Source of the DNA: a virus
IMG/VR virus record: IMGVR_UViG_3300047548_000442
Coordinates: 1-37,752 of that record
Direction: 5' to 3' (one strand)
DNA: 37,752 nucleotides
Below the pieces are notes generated by a model that was not told the origin of the DNA, did no database searches, and saw only the letters and a program-made list of their open reading frames with translations. The position numbers and the translations under genes were made by a program. Positions 28,893 to 36,839 of the stretch are shown here, piece by piece (position 1 is the first letter of the stretch; each line of letters opens with the position of its first letter).

Positions 28893-29947
28893 AGGGCAGT
28901 TGCGCCTACGAATCCTGTAAAAATTCCATGATCTTTTCCGTTATAGACAAGCTTCTCAATGCCGCGCATTTCGTGAATGCCAACGCCCTTGACGAAGCCA
29001 TAGTCACGCGTGTCGGTGGTCGATCCGGTCATCTTGGCCCATGCAACGCCCAATGCCTGCGCACCGCACAGGTAGTAAGGCGAGATAACAGCCGATGCCG
29101 CACCAACCGCGCCAAGCGTAGCAATTTCCTGAATCTTGCGGATGACAACGCCATCCCACATCAGGTCGCCATCACGCCACAACGGGTTCGTGTCGCCACG
29201 CTCTTGAGCGTTTTGCAGCGAAGTGGAAAGGTCAGCCTTCAGATCGCGGAATGCACGGGCATCGCAGAACAGAACGAAGTTTTCGCTGTCCTCGCCAACG
29301 GTGACAGGACGAAGCTTCGGCGTTGCTGCCTCTGCACGAGCCTTGGCACGGCTTACGGTTTCCTTGGTCAGCTTCATTGCGGCTGTAACGGCTGCAATAT
29401 CAGTTGCCAAAGTGGTGTACGCACCAACGGTGCCATCACCGAACAAGATGCGGTCAGAGTTAGCAACCAACCAAGCGTTGCGCTGTGCAGCCGAAGCAGC
29501 AGCATACGACAAGCTTGTGCCAGTGCCGGTGCTGATCGAACCCAAGGCAGTGATAATGTCAGTGCGCATTTTGGACATTGCCCAAAGCTTCAACATTTCC
29601 TTGCCTGCATCACGAAGCTGAATGCCTGTGAATTGCTGGTCGTTGTCGGTGACAGCAACAGCGTGACGGATTGTGCCGACTTCGATCTTGTGACCGTAGT
29701 TGCCCAAAGCTTCTTCGTTGCCTTCAAGCAAACCGTTTCCGGTTACGCCTGCGCCTGTCAATTCGGTGACAAGCGGAATCGTGATCCCGTCGCCAGCCTT
29801 TTTGGTCAGGTCAGAACGTGTCTGAATGATGCTGTTTTCGGTTGTGCCCATATACCGCTTGAAGCGGTTTGCACGGACGTAAGCTTTAAAGAAGTCTGCA
29901 TCCCATACTTCTTCGACGTTAGCAGTCGTTACAGTTGTAAAAGCCAT
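28889..29947 (-). CDS. Major capsid protein (N4 gp56-like)
   Basis: The 352-residue protein shows the pattern of the N4 gp56-like coat family. It reads ANVEEVWDADFFKAYVRANR, MGTTENSIIQTRSDLTKKAG, DGITIPLVTELTGAGVTGNG, LLEGNEEAL and IEVGTIRHAVAV. It ends in VKGVGIHEMRGIEKLVYNGK. It forms the icosahedral shell. It lies after the scaffold gene, as expected. AGGGG and a short AT-rich spacer precede ATG 29947. The long opposite-strand frame here is a shadow. Confidence 0.88.
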   Translation of the reverse strand: MAFTTVTTANVEEVWDADFFKAYVRANRFKRYMGTTENSIIQTRSDLTKKAGDGITIPLVTELTGAGVTGNGLLEGNEEALGNYGHKIEVGTIRHAVAVTDNDQQFTGIQLRDAGKEMLKLWAMSKMRTDIITALGSISTGTGTSLSYAAASAAQRNAWLVANSDRILFGDGTVGAYTTLATDIAAVTAAMKLTKETVSRAKARAEAATPKLRPVTVGEDSENFVLFCDARAFRDLKADLSTSLQNAQERGDTNPLWRDGDLMWDGVVIRKIQEIATLGAVGAASAVISPYYLCGAQALGVAWAKMTGSTTDTRDYGFVKGVGIHEMRGIEKLVYNGKDHGIFTGFVGATAL

Positions 29948-29967
29948 AATTTAATTCCCCTGCGGAA

Positions 29968-30684
29968 CTAGCCGCCTAATATTTCTTCCAGTGTAGGCGG
30001 TCGAAAAGCTTGCCCGGCACTTGTCCGGCTGCTTTGTGCGTCCGCCAGCGATTGAGGAATTTGAACAGGTGGCTGCTGTGTTAGCTTGGCCCGTTCTTCC
30101 TCACGAATTGCTGCTCGCAGGCTTTCGATGTCAGTCGCCCCGACTTCCGCCATTGTCTTGCGCGTTTGGGCTATTTGATAAGCCTTCGCCCAAGGGTGCG
30201 GATCGTTTGCGACCTGTTCATTCAATTCGGGATGGTCGTTCAGCATCTGAACCAGATCGTCCCGCACTTGGGCAAAATCAGGGAATGCTTGCGATGCCAT
30301 CATTTCGGACATGATTAACCGCGACTGTTGAGCCGATTGGCTAACTGCCGTGGTAACTACCTGTCCGCCGAACTGCTGTTGCCATTGCTGCTCATCCTCC
30401 CATAAAGAGACGGGCGGTGCAGCAGGCTGCTCGAGTGCCTGTAGCCTTTCTTCGAGTTCTCTAGCGCGTTGCTCTGCCTTCTGGCGGCGTTCGCGCTCCC
30501 CTTTTACGGCGGCATGGTCAAAAGCTGGTTCTTCAACTGGCGCAGGCGACGCGCTCTCTGTTTCGCCCTTGGGTGCAAACTTGCCATCAGGTGCGCGTGG
30601 TTGCGCTTCTGGCTCTGTAGGGGCTTCTTCAACCGCTACTTCGTTTACAAAATCTTCGTCTAGAATTCCGTCTAATGCGTCCAT
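29968..30684 (-). CDS. Scaffolding protein
   Basis: The 238-residue protein is highly charged and helical. It has an acidic Pro-rich N-terminal part (DEDFVNEVAVEEAPTEPEAQ), the APDGKFAPKGE motif common in phage scaffolds and a coiled coil (KGERERRQKAEQRARELEER). A C-terminal tail with RPPTLEEILGG may contact the coat. It guides coat assembly and then leaves. ATG 30684 is preferred over the longer frame to 30780, which would cross a terminator. It precedes the coat gene. Confidence 0.85.
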   Translation of the reverse strand: MDALDGILDEDFVNEVAVEEAPTEPEAQPRAPDGKFAPKGETESASPAPVEEPAFDHAAVKGERERRQKAEQRARELEERLQALEQPAAPPVSLWEDEQQWQQQFGGQVVTTAVSQSAQQSRLIMSEMMASQAFPDFAQVRDDLVQMLNDHPELNEQVANDPHPWAKAYQIAQTRKTMAEVGATDIESLRAAIREEERAKLTQQPPVQIPQSLADAQSSRTSAGQAFRPPTLEEILGG

Positions 30685-30753
30685 GTGAGTTTCCCGAAAA
30701 CGCCCGTTACAGCGGCGACCTGTGAACGCCCGCAAAGCCCCGGCGACGGGCAT

Positions 30754-30777
30754 TAAAAAACCCCACCGAAGCAGGGC
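30754..30777 (-). terminator. Terminator between portal and scaffold genes
   Basis: On the minus strand GCCCTGC, loop TTCG and GTGGGGT can pair, followed by TTTTTT. The UUCG tetraloop makes it stable. It lies 25 bases after the portal stop and 70 bases before the scaffold ATG. Confidence 0.75.
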
Positions 30778-30801
30778 CATTCAATCTCATTAAAACTGTT
30801 G

Positions 30802-32616
30802 TTAAGCGGCCATTCCCATCTTCATAGCATCCAACTGGACGCCCGCTGTGGTGGCCTCTGCTTGCGCCATGTTCTTGGCGGCTTCGCTTTGTGTCTTTTC
30901 CACTTCAGCCTGTGCGCCTGCCATCTGCAATTGCTGCATAGACTCTGCCATCGGGTCTTGCTGTGGCTCTGAAAGCTTCTTGGTGATCTCGCGCAGCTTA
31001 TCCTTGTTGCGAAGGTTCGACGCCTCAATCATCAATTCAAACATGGTGGGCAGATATTGCGGCGGAGCCATTGGCGCGAGTTTCGCCAGTTGCTCGAATT
31101 GCTCAATCTGCAAGCTTGGGCTTTCGGTGATTTCATCGATCTGAATATCAACGTCCATCTGTGCCACCGCATTAGCTGGCTGCATCATCATGGGATCCAT
31201 TTGGATTTGCTGTGCGTATGCCTGCGCCGTTGGTTGGTCGATCTCGCCAGCCTTCAATGCGTCGGTCAGCTTAATCATCGCCATCTGGCCCTTGGTGACG
31301 TTCAAGCCAACAAAGCGGATGTTCTTTTCGTCGTCAGTCACCCGCACCCAGCGTTCTTCGTTCCAGAACTGGCGAATGCGATTCCAGATTGCGCGGAATA
31401 CGCGGATGTTGAAGTGTCGCAAGTTATCCAGCAGCGGGGCCATCTCTGTCATGCCGCCTTGCTGTAGTGCAAGAATGGCGCGGCCTGATTGGTCTTGCCC
31501 GGACTTGCCTTGCATCGTGGCGTTAGGGCCAGACATTTGAATGGCCTGTTTCGCTTCTGCCAACAGGTTGAAGTGCCCCGCAGCCATGTCACCAGTGCCG
31601 ATGATCTCAACTTCACCCGCCTCTGCCACTACCATGCCGTCAGGCCGTGATAGCTCGTTGCGTAGTGATTGCCCGTCAATGGTAGCAGCAGCGGGGGACA
31701 CACGAATCTGGCGGCTGTTGGAAAGATGCAGGAACTTAGAGCGCCGCTTGTTTACTTCGTCCTGTAGGCTCATCAGGTTGCGCGTGATGCCATAGCGGTC
31801 ATTGTCGCGGTCAACATAAGCCGACTGAAGGATAAGGCCGCACTCTGGCTTGCCTTCGTCATCCAACCAAGGCGAAGGCGCGTAAGGCTCCAATTCACCG
31901 GCAAGCGTAAAGACAACGCGATACCAGCCCTCTGCCTTCTTGCAGTACATGGTGACAATGCGAACGCGGTTGCGGCTTGTGTCCGCCCAATGCGTGAACT
32001 TAGGCTTGTCGTCATACGTTTCCGATATGCTCGACGTGCCCTTGGTGATTGTCAGGTCAATGATGGCTTCTTGGCCTGCGTAAAGCGCCTTGGCTTCGCT
32101 GGCGTCCATCCATGTGACAAAGCCCAGATAGAGAGCATCGCTATAGTCATGCTGGCAGCTATGCGGGTCAACAAAGATACGATCCCAAGCCACATGCACG
32201 ATCTTGGGGTCGATGCCTTCCTTGACGCGGTGCGCGATAACCTCAACGCCGCCAAAGCCTTCAATCAGCATGTTCTGGAATACAGCCGAACGCTTAACGT
32301 CTAGGTTCTGGTCGTCCGCTACATAGCGCAGCGCATCGGTTGCTGCCGTTGCATCATCCTCATGCTGCGATGTGCGCGGATATGCCTTCGGGTCAGTGCG
32401 TGTTTGGCGCTCCAGCCCGCAAAGATAGTCGATCTTAGGCTGAATGAGGTTCTCAATAACAATCGGCTGCTTGCGTTTCTTCAGCGCCTTTATTTCTTCG
32501 TCGGTAAGCTGGCGTCCATCGTAATAATCACGGGCGCGTTCTGCTTCTTCGCGGCTGTCTTGCGACGAAGTTTCTGCTTCTTCGAACTTGCGAATGAGAT
32601 CTGCTAAAATGTCCAT
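30802..32616 (-). CDS. Portal protein (P22 gp1-like)
   Basis: The 604-residue protein has the features of P22-type portals. These are ARDYYDGRQLTDEEIKALKK, then RKQPIVIENLIQPKIDYLCG, WDRIFVDPHS, and YVDRDNDRYGITRNLMSLQD, followed by LSNSRQIRV. A long helical C-terminal barrel (QIDEITESPSLQIEQFEQLA and many Gln/Ala/Met) follows. It forms the dodecameric ring at one vertex, docks the terminase and lets DNA in and out. AGGAGG lies four bases before ATG 32616. The upstream frame to 32676 overlaps the terminase gene and is not used. Confidence 0.9.
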   Translation of the reverse strand: MDILADLIRKFEEAETSSQDSREEAERARDYYDGRQLTDEEIKALKKRKQPIVIENLIQPKIDYLCGLERQTRTDPKAYPRTSQHEDDATAATDALRYVADDQNLDVKRSAVFQNMLIEGFGGVEVIAHRVKEGIDPKIVHVAWDRIFVDPHSCQHDYSDALYLGFVTWMDASEAKALYAGQEAIIDLTITKGTSSISETYDDKPKFTHWADTSRNRVRIVTMYCKKAEGWYRVVFTLAGELEPYAPSPWLDDEGKPECGLILQSAYVDRDNDRYGITRNLMSLQDEVNKRRSKFLHLSNSRQIRVSPAAATIDGQSLRNELSRPDGMVVAEAGEVEIIGTGDMAAGHFNLLAEAKQAIQMSGPNATMQGKSGQDQSGRAILALQQGGMTEMAPLLDNLRHFNIRVFRAIWNRIRQFWNEERWVRVTDDEKNIRFVGLNVTKGQMAMIKLTDALKAGEIDQPTAQAYAQQIQMDPMMMQPANAVAQMDVDIQIDEITESPSLQIEQFEQLAKLAPMAPPQYLPTMFELMIEASNLRNKDKLREITKKLSEPQQDPMAESMQQLQMAGAQAEVEKTQSEAAKNMAQAEATTAGVQLDAMKMGMAA

Positions 32617-32626
32617 CAGACCTCCT

Positions 32627-33886
32627 TCACACCGTTTTCCAATCGCCATCGTCACGGGCTTGCGGCCAGTAACCATCGCGGGTTGTTTTCTTCTGTTCTT
32701 GTTGTGGCTTGTAACCGGAGCGCCGCAGCTCCTCTAAGGCATACCGCAGCGCGTCAATCGTGTGGTTGTTCTTGTCGCCCAGCACTGGCAGAATGTCGCC
32801 TGTGTGCTGGTCAACCTTGTAAGCGAACAGCGTAAGTTCTTCGATAACCTTGACGCAGCGCGGATGCACCACAATGTCAAAGCTGCGAAGGAACTCAACG
32901 CCGTCTTCGATTGATCCCTGCCCCTTGATGGCAGAAACAATCCTGAACCCTTGGCGGCGCATGTAGCTAACCGTCTCCGGCCTTGCGCTGTCCGCCCTTA
33001 TGATAAACTTTCGTGCGCCTTCGATTGCGTCAAACATCCTTGGCAGATGGTCAATCTCGCAACCGATCTCATACGCCTCATAATCAACAAACAATTTGCG
33101 CCCGTCGATATGACACCGAACCAAGACGGTAGGGTCAACCGCAAAACCCCAGTCAGCGCCGAAGCGGTGAACAGCATCGTGCGGCGTATCAAACGCCTCA
33201 ACCTTCCAGTTGCGAAAGACGCGTGCTTCGCTGTTGAGTGAGTAAGCCCCACCCCACACATGCGCCCACTTGTCAGGATCGCGCCGCTTGTCATCCTCTT
33301 GCTCTTGCCGCAGTTCATCAGGCAACCAAGGATTGCCATCCCAATTCACTTCGATCACAATTGCATCGCTTGGCGGGTTCTCACCGCGTAGTAATACATC
33401 AACCGGATCATCAGGCTTGCCGGGGTTCCAGCTAAACCACAATTCGCTGCCGGGCTTTCGTATCGTTGGCCGTAGCAAGTCTAGGCTGCGTTGGCTTAAA
33501 CTCTGCGCTTCCTCAATCCATGCAATGTCGAAACCCTCAAGCGACTTGATACTGTCCGCCGTGTGGTTCTGCATTCCCTGAAAGATGATAACACCACCAC
33601 CAGGCGTTCTAATCTCTGTGTCCAGAATTACGAAATGTTCTGTCACGCCCAGCTTGCGGATTTTGTCTTCCACCAGCAACTTGACTGAATGCTTTAAACT
33701 CTTTTGCACTTCGCGGACACACACTGCGCGGGTGGTCGGCTCTAACATACATTGTTCAATTAACGCCTCTGCGAAGAAATGCGACTTGCCCGAACCGCGT
33801 CCACCATAAGCGCCCTTGTAACGCGCCGGCTTTAGTAGCGGCGCAAACTTACGCGGGGTCTCTATGTTCAGGGTCAACAATGACAC
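32627..33886 (-). CDS. terL: Terminase large subunit (PBSX/Terminase_3 type)
   Basis: The 419-residue motor and nuclease packs DNA into the head. Walker A is GGRGSGKSH (28-36) and Walker B with the catalytic Glu is GFDIAWIEEA (118-127). The RNase H-like nuclease shows GADWGFAVDPT with D245, RADSARPETV with D299, and GDKNNHTIDALRYAL with D378. GTG 33886 is the start, with GGAG seven bases upstream. It overlaps the small subunit by 38 bases. It is placed directly before the portal gene. Confidence 0.94.
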   Translation of the reverse strand: MSLLTLNIETPRKFAPLLKPARYKGAYGGRGSGKSHFFAEALIEQCMLEPTTRAVCVREVQKSLKHSVKLLVEDKIRKLGVTEHFVILDTEIRTPGGGVIIFQGMQNHTADSIKSLEGFDIAWIEEAQSLSQRSLDLLRPTIRKPGSELWFSWNPGKPDDPVDVLLRGENPPSDAIVIEVNWDGNPWLPDELRQEQEDDKRRDPDKWAHVWGGAYSLNSEARVFRNWKVEAFDTPHDAVHRFGADWGFAVDPTVLVRCHIDGRKLFVDYEAYEIGCEIDHLPRMFDAIEGARKFIIRADSARPETVSYMRRQGFRIVSAIKGQGSIEDGVEFLRSFDIVVHPRCVKVIEELTLFAYKVDQHTGDILPVLGDKNNHTIDALRYALEELRRSGYKPQQEQKKTTRDGYWPQARDDGDWKTV

Positions 33887-34238
33887 GCCGAGACTCCACA
33901 GCAGTTACTACAGGCCCACCGTCTTGCCCGGTTAATTCTTTGCGGCTTACTTCGCGCCAATCATCAGGGAACCTAGCGGCCATTGAACGCGACCAAACAG
34001 AAGCGTTGAACTTGTCCGCCTCCATCCCGATCTGCCCCGCATCTTCCCACCAACGCTGTGCCCAATTCCTTGCGCGTGTTAAGGCGTCGGAAAACTCTGG
34101 ATGCACTTTCGCCCATTCGTAAACCGTGTCTTTGCAAACATCTAATTCCGTGGCGATGTAAGTGACTGACTTACCGGCCTTGCCCAAGGCTATAACCGTG
34201 TCGCAATAGGCAGGATCATATCCTGTTGGCCTGCCCAT
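33849..34238 (-). CDS. terS: Terminase small subunit (HTH type)
   Basis: The 129-residue protein has an N-terminal HTH (YCDTVIALGKAGKSVTYIAT, then ELDVCKDTVYEWAKVHPEF), a central helical part likely for oligomer formation (ALTRARNWAQRWWEDAGQIG) and a charged tail. It recognises phage DNA and hands it to the large subunit encoded next, with which it overlaps. A second packaging-related protein of the Nu1 type is encoded at 36395-36811, so which one recognises the pac site is open. Confidence 0.85.
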   Translation of the reverse strand: MGRPTGYDPAYCDTVIALGKAGKSVTYIATELDVCKDTVYEWAKVHPEFSDALTRARNWAQRWWEDAGQIGMEADKFNASVWSRSMAARFPDDWREVSRKELTGQDGGPVVTAVESRRVIVDPEHRDPA

Positions 34239-34243
34239 AATAC

Positions 34244-34525
34244 TTAGCCCGTAATCGCTTTGATGGGGCTGCTTGGGTAGACCTCAATATCGATAACATT
34301 GCCCGGAGCCAGATAGATGCCGTTGGTCGATGATGCAGCGCCCGCGTTGTTTGTCACATAGCAAGCCTCGCCAGCAGATAGCCGTGCGACGTTAGCGTTT
34401 ACAGGTGGCGTTCCAACAGATGCGCTGGAGCCGGTAACTGTGTAAGATACAGACGAAAGCAACTGACCATAGACCAAGTTTGTCGTTTGATCGGTGTCGT
34501 TGAAATATGAAACATTCAATGGCAT
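34244..34525 (-). CDS. Small structural protein candidate, 93 aa
   Basis: This is a small protein with strand-rich Ser, Thr, Ala and Val composition (MPLNVSYFNDTDQTTNLVYG, then VTGSSASVGTPPVNANVARL and GEACYVTNNAGA). A strong AAGGAG lies eight bases before the ATG. No family is recognised; it reads like a beta-sandwich decoration protein. It lies between the head-spike genes and the terminase small subunit. Confidence 0.65.
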   Translation of the reverse strand: MPLNVSYFNDTDQTTNLVYGQLLSSVSYTVTGSSASVGTPPVNANVARLSAGEACYVTNNAGAASSTNGIYLAPGNVIDIEVYPSSPIKAITG

Positions 34526-34538
34526 GTCTTAAACTCCT

Positions 34539-34826
34539 TTATGCCCACACACGATAAGGAACGGCAGGCGGAATAATAACTACCGGCTCAACCGCAGCCA
34601 GTTGCTCATCAGTAAGCACAGCGCGCACATTAACGTGCCACTCTGGGTGTACGATTTTGACCGGAGGCTCGACGCTGGTGTCCCACTTTGTAATGGGGCC
34701 GATGATGTCGATCAGAATGTCGGGTGCTGCCCACAGACTGTTGTCAACTTCGTAAACCAGTTCGGCAGCTAGCAGTGCTGCGTCCATGTCGGCTTTGGTT
34801 GGTGCTTTTAGGTATAGGTCTATCAT
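34539..34826 (-). CDS. Hypothetical protein, 95 aa
   Basis: This acidic protein (MIDLYLKAPTKADMDAALLA, then WHVNVRAVLTDEQLAAVEPV and a Pro-rich end) resembles small proteins that follow tail-fibre or spike genes in many phages. Some of those assist fibre assembly. ATG 34826 overlaps the spike fibre stop as ATGA, supporting a joint role. No domain is known to me. Confidence 0.65.
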   Translation of the reverse strand: MIDLYLKAPTKADMDAALLAAELVYEVDNSLWAAPDILIDIIGPITKWDTSVEPPVKIVHPEWHVNVRAVLTDEQLAAVEPVVIIPPAVPYRVWA

Positions 34827-36067
34827 GCTGTTAAACTCTGCAACTGGGCGTCTGGTAGCCGTGTGTTGTAGTATGCGATGGAGCGGATGTGGCCGTTGAG
34901 GAACAATGTGCTCGCGCCTGAGCTGCCAAGAGCAATGCTTGTCAAAGAAGCGAAAACGCCATTATAAAGGCCTGTAGCCACCGCCGCTCCGTTTAGACAC
35001 GTATTGAGCGCACCGCTTTCGTATGTAGTAGCCAGCTTAAACGCAGCTTCAGTTATTACGTTGGGCGATGCCACCACGTTGGCCGTGTCAAATACCGCGC
35101 CAGTTTGTATGGTCCGTATATAACTTGGGTAGCCGAGTGAGCCGCCGCCGCCGCCGACAATAACGCGGTTTACGCCTGTAGCTATAGCGTCCGCGTTAAC
35201 CACAAAACTACCCTGCGTCTGGTTATACCAGCTAGAGAAGTTCGTGCCTGTCATGGTTGCTACGTCGGCGCTGCGGGTTACTGTTGAGGCAACCGTGGGG
35301 ATGTAGCTGGTGGCGAAGGATGCTTGCTCTAACTGGGCACCCCAGAACAAATAGCTATCACCAACCGCAGAGTTATAGTTGCCTGACGCGGATGCTTGGT
35401 CGGTCTCAACTTGTACAACAGTATCAGTCACCACAGTCGCGGTCAGCGCAACGCGCCACCATCCGTTACCAAAATTGGTGGCTACCATCGACACGCCTGT
35501 GTAGTTTGTAGACGTAACCCCGCTGATAGCGCCGGTTGAGGTGTTTAACCATCCCCGCGCTGAACCAGTGGCCCCAACCAGTATGACGGCTTGAAATAGC
35601 GCGCCGGATACCGTCTTGAGGAAAACAGAGAAAGTATACGCCGACCCCGGAGTTACAGTTACGGGGGTGTTGAGGTAACGGTTGTTTGTCACACCGGATG
35701 CTAGAGTGATCCGTGTTGCGGCGGTAGTGCCATCTGGCGCTGAGCCACCGTTTGCGGTTACTGTTGAGTTTGCCCCAGAAGCCCAGTTCGCTCCAAATCC
35801 CGTGCTGTTAGTCAGCAAGTTCGTCCGTGCTTCCTCAATGAGCAAGCCCTTGGGTGCAAGCGTTACAGGGTCGTAATCAAAGCGGGGGGTCGTTGTGCCT
35901 ACGGCCTCAATAAAGCCCGAAGCGTTCACCCGCGTGGCTGCCGTGCCGCGTGAGAACGTAATGCGGGGGTCTAGTGCGCCAGACAAAAAGTCAAGCGCCA
36001 TTACAGGCGCAGATGCAAGCGCACTGCCACTCAGTAAGCTGATCTTGAGATCAGACAGCCGCAGCAC
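34823..36067 (-). CDS. Head-spike fibre protein, complete copy, 414 aa
   Basis: The N-terminal part (LDPRITFSRGTAATRVNASG, then FDYDPVTLAPKGLLIEEART and NLL) and the LEQASFATSYIPT block are typical of phage head-spike fibre proteins. The last 150 residues look like a LamG or concanavalin-like domain (QGSFVVNADA, GHIRSIAYYNTRLPDAQL). Such domains bind sugars, so a role in host capsule or surface recognition is likely. It follows the spike base gene by two bases and probably uses GTG 36067. A paralogue begins at 324. Its N-terminal half carries repeat copy B. Confidence 0.8.
   Translation of the reverse strand: MLRLSDLKISLLSGSALASAPVMALDFLSGALDPRITFSRGTAATRVNASGFIEAVGTTTPRFDYDPVTLAPKGLLIEEARTNLLTNSTGFGANWASGANSTVTANGGSAPDGTTAATRITLASGVTNNRYLNTPVTVTPGSAYTFSVFLKTVSGALFQAVILVGATGSARGWLNTSTGAISGVTSTNYTGVSMVATNFGNGWWRVALTATVVTDTVVQVETDQASASGNYNSAVGDSYLFWGAQLEQASFATSYIPTVASTVTRSADVATMTGTNFSSWYNQTQGSFVVNADAIATGVNRVIVGGGGGSLGYPSYIRTIQTGAVFDTANVVASPNVITEAAFKLATTYESGALNTCLNGAAVATGLYNGVFASLTSIALGSSGASTLFLNGHIRSIAYYNTRLPDAQLQSLTA
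35729..35904. repeat. Direct repeat, copy B (pairs with 1-176)
   Basis: This 176-base block within the complete spike fibre gene matches 1-176 with one silent difference (35840). Sequence on its right side diverges from copy A although the protein sequence remains similar. What lies to the left of copy A is outside the window, so the true repeat may be longer than seen. Confidence 0.9.
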
Positions 36068-36069
36068 TA

Positions 36070-36342
36070 TTAGCGACCGATAATGGTTGCGAGAGTGGCC
36101 GTTGTGCCTGTTTTACGAATTGCCAAGCAGTGCCAAGGCAAAATGAACCCAGTGGGAGCAGATGTGACCGTAATGTCCGCCGTGCCATCGCGTGTGCGAA
36201 GAACAACCGTACCAGTGTTCACCACGATAATACCCTTTACGGTATTGGGTACAGTGTAATCGGTTGATGCTAAACTAATTACATCTCCGCCGAAGCCGAA
36301 AGTATCAGCGCCAGAGGTGAACTCGTTACGATCATACGCCAT
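36070..36342 (-). CDS. Head-spike base protein, RCAP_Rcc01079-like
   Basis: The 90-residue protein begins MAYDRNEFTSGADTFGFGGD and shows TVPNTVKGIIVVNTGTVVLR, then PTGFILPWHCLAIRKTGTTA and a final ATIIGR. This is the pattern I associate with the spike base protein family first seen in the Rhodobacter capsulatus gene transfer agent. There the base carries a fibre that binds the capsule. CAGGAG lies six bases before ATG 36342. The longer open frame to 36513 overlaps the upstream gene and is rejected. It is followed at once by the fibre gene. Confidence 0.6.
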   Translation of the reverse strand: MAYDRNEFTSGADTFGFGGDVISLASTDYTVPNTVKGIIVVNTGTVVLRTRDGTADITVTSAPTGFILPWHCLAIRKTGTTATLATIIGR

Positions 36343-36394
36343 AAAAATCTCCTGATGGCCACCTTTACCCCAAGCGGCGATGATTTGCAATACA

Positions 36395-36811
36395 TCATAC
36401 GATGATAGTGCGACCCTTCTTTGGCCTGCCGACCTTGCGCTTGGGCTTAGGCGCTTCACCCTCAGCAGCAGGCTCACTCTCAACAGCGCCGCCACCTGTT
36501 CGAACCGGGTCAATCTCCGGCTGGTAGTTCGCCAGTTCGGTCAGAGCCTCGCGGATAGCCTGCTCAATGACGTTCTTCACCTTCGACGTATCGCTTTCGT
36601 TCGCCACGACAGGAGCGACCTTGGTGGGCAGCGACAGGAACTTGGCCTTGCACGCATGAAGCACACTTTCCCATGCCTTGACGACATCTTCCGTCATGCA
36701 CAGCGTGCCGCGTATCTTCGCCAGTTCGAGTTCGGCGATCTCAGCTTCGGCACTTAGTTTGCGGGTGCGGGCTTCTTCGTATGTCTGAATAGACACCTCC
36801 GGCCTAAGCAT
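36395..36811 (-). CDS. Nu1-like packaging protein lacking its N-terminal HTH, with AT-hook
   Basis: The 138-residue protein starts with a helix (YEEARTRKLSAEAEIAELEL) and the AWESVLHACKAKFLSLPTKV block, then IEQAIREALTELANYQPEID. This is the second half of Nu1-type terminase small subunits, which normally begin with a winged HTH. Here that domain is absent. The C-terminus has KPKRKVGRPKKGR, an AT-hook-like motif that may supply DNA binding. The start is uncertain: ATG 36811 without a clear ribosome binding site, or TTG 36850. The stop of the HNH gene lies just upstream at 36840. Confidence 0.65.
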   Translation of the reverse strand: MLRPEVSIQTYEEARTRKLSAEAEIAELELAKIRGTLCMTEDVVKAWESVLHACKAKFLSLPTKVAPVVANESDTSKVKNVIEQAIREALTELANYQPEIDPVRTGGGAVESEPAAEGEAPKPKRKVGRPKKGRTIIV

Positions 36812-36839
36812 ACTTTCACTACCAGCTTTTTTTCTACCC

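Noticed and set aside
28877-29971. A 364-codon open frame on the plus strand opposite the coat gene
   Set aside because: It mirrors the coat gene, has Cys- and Arg-rich composition and no ribosome binding site. It is a shadow of codon use.
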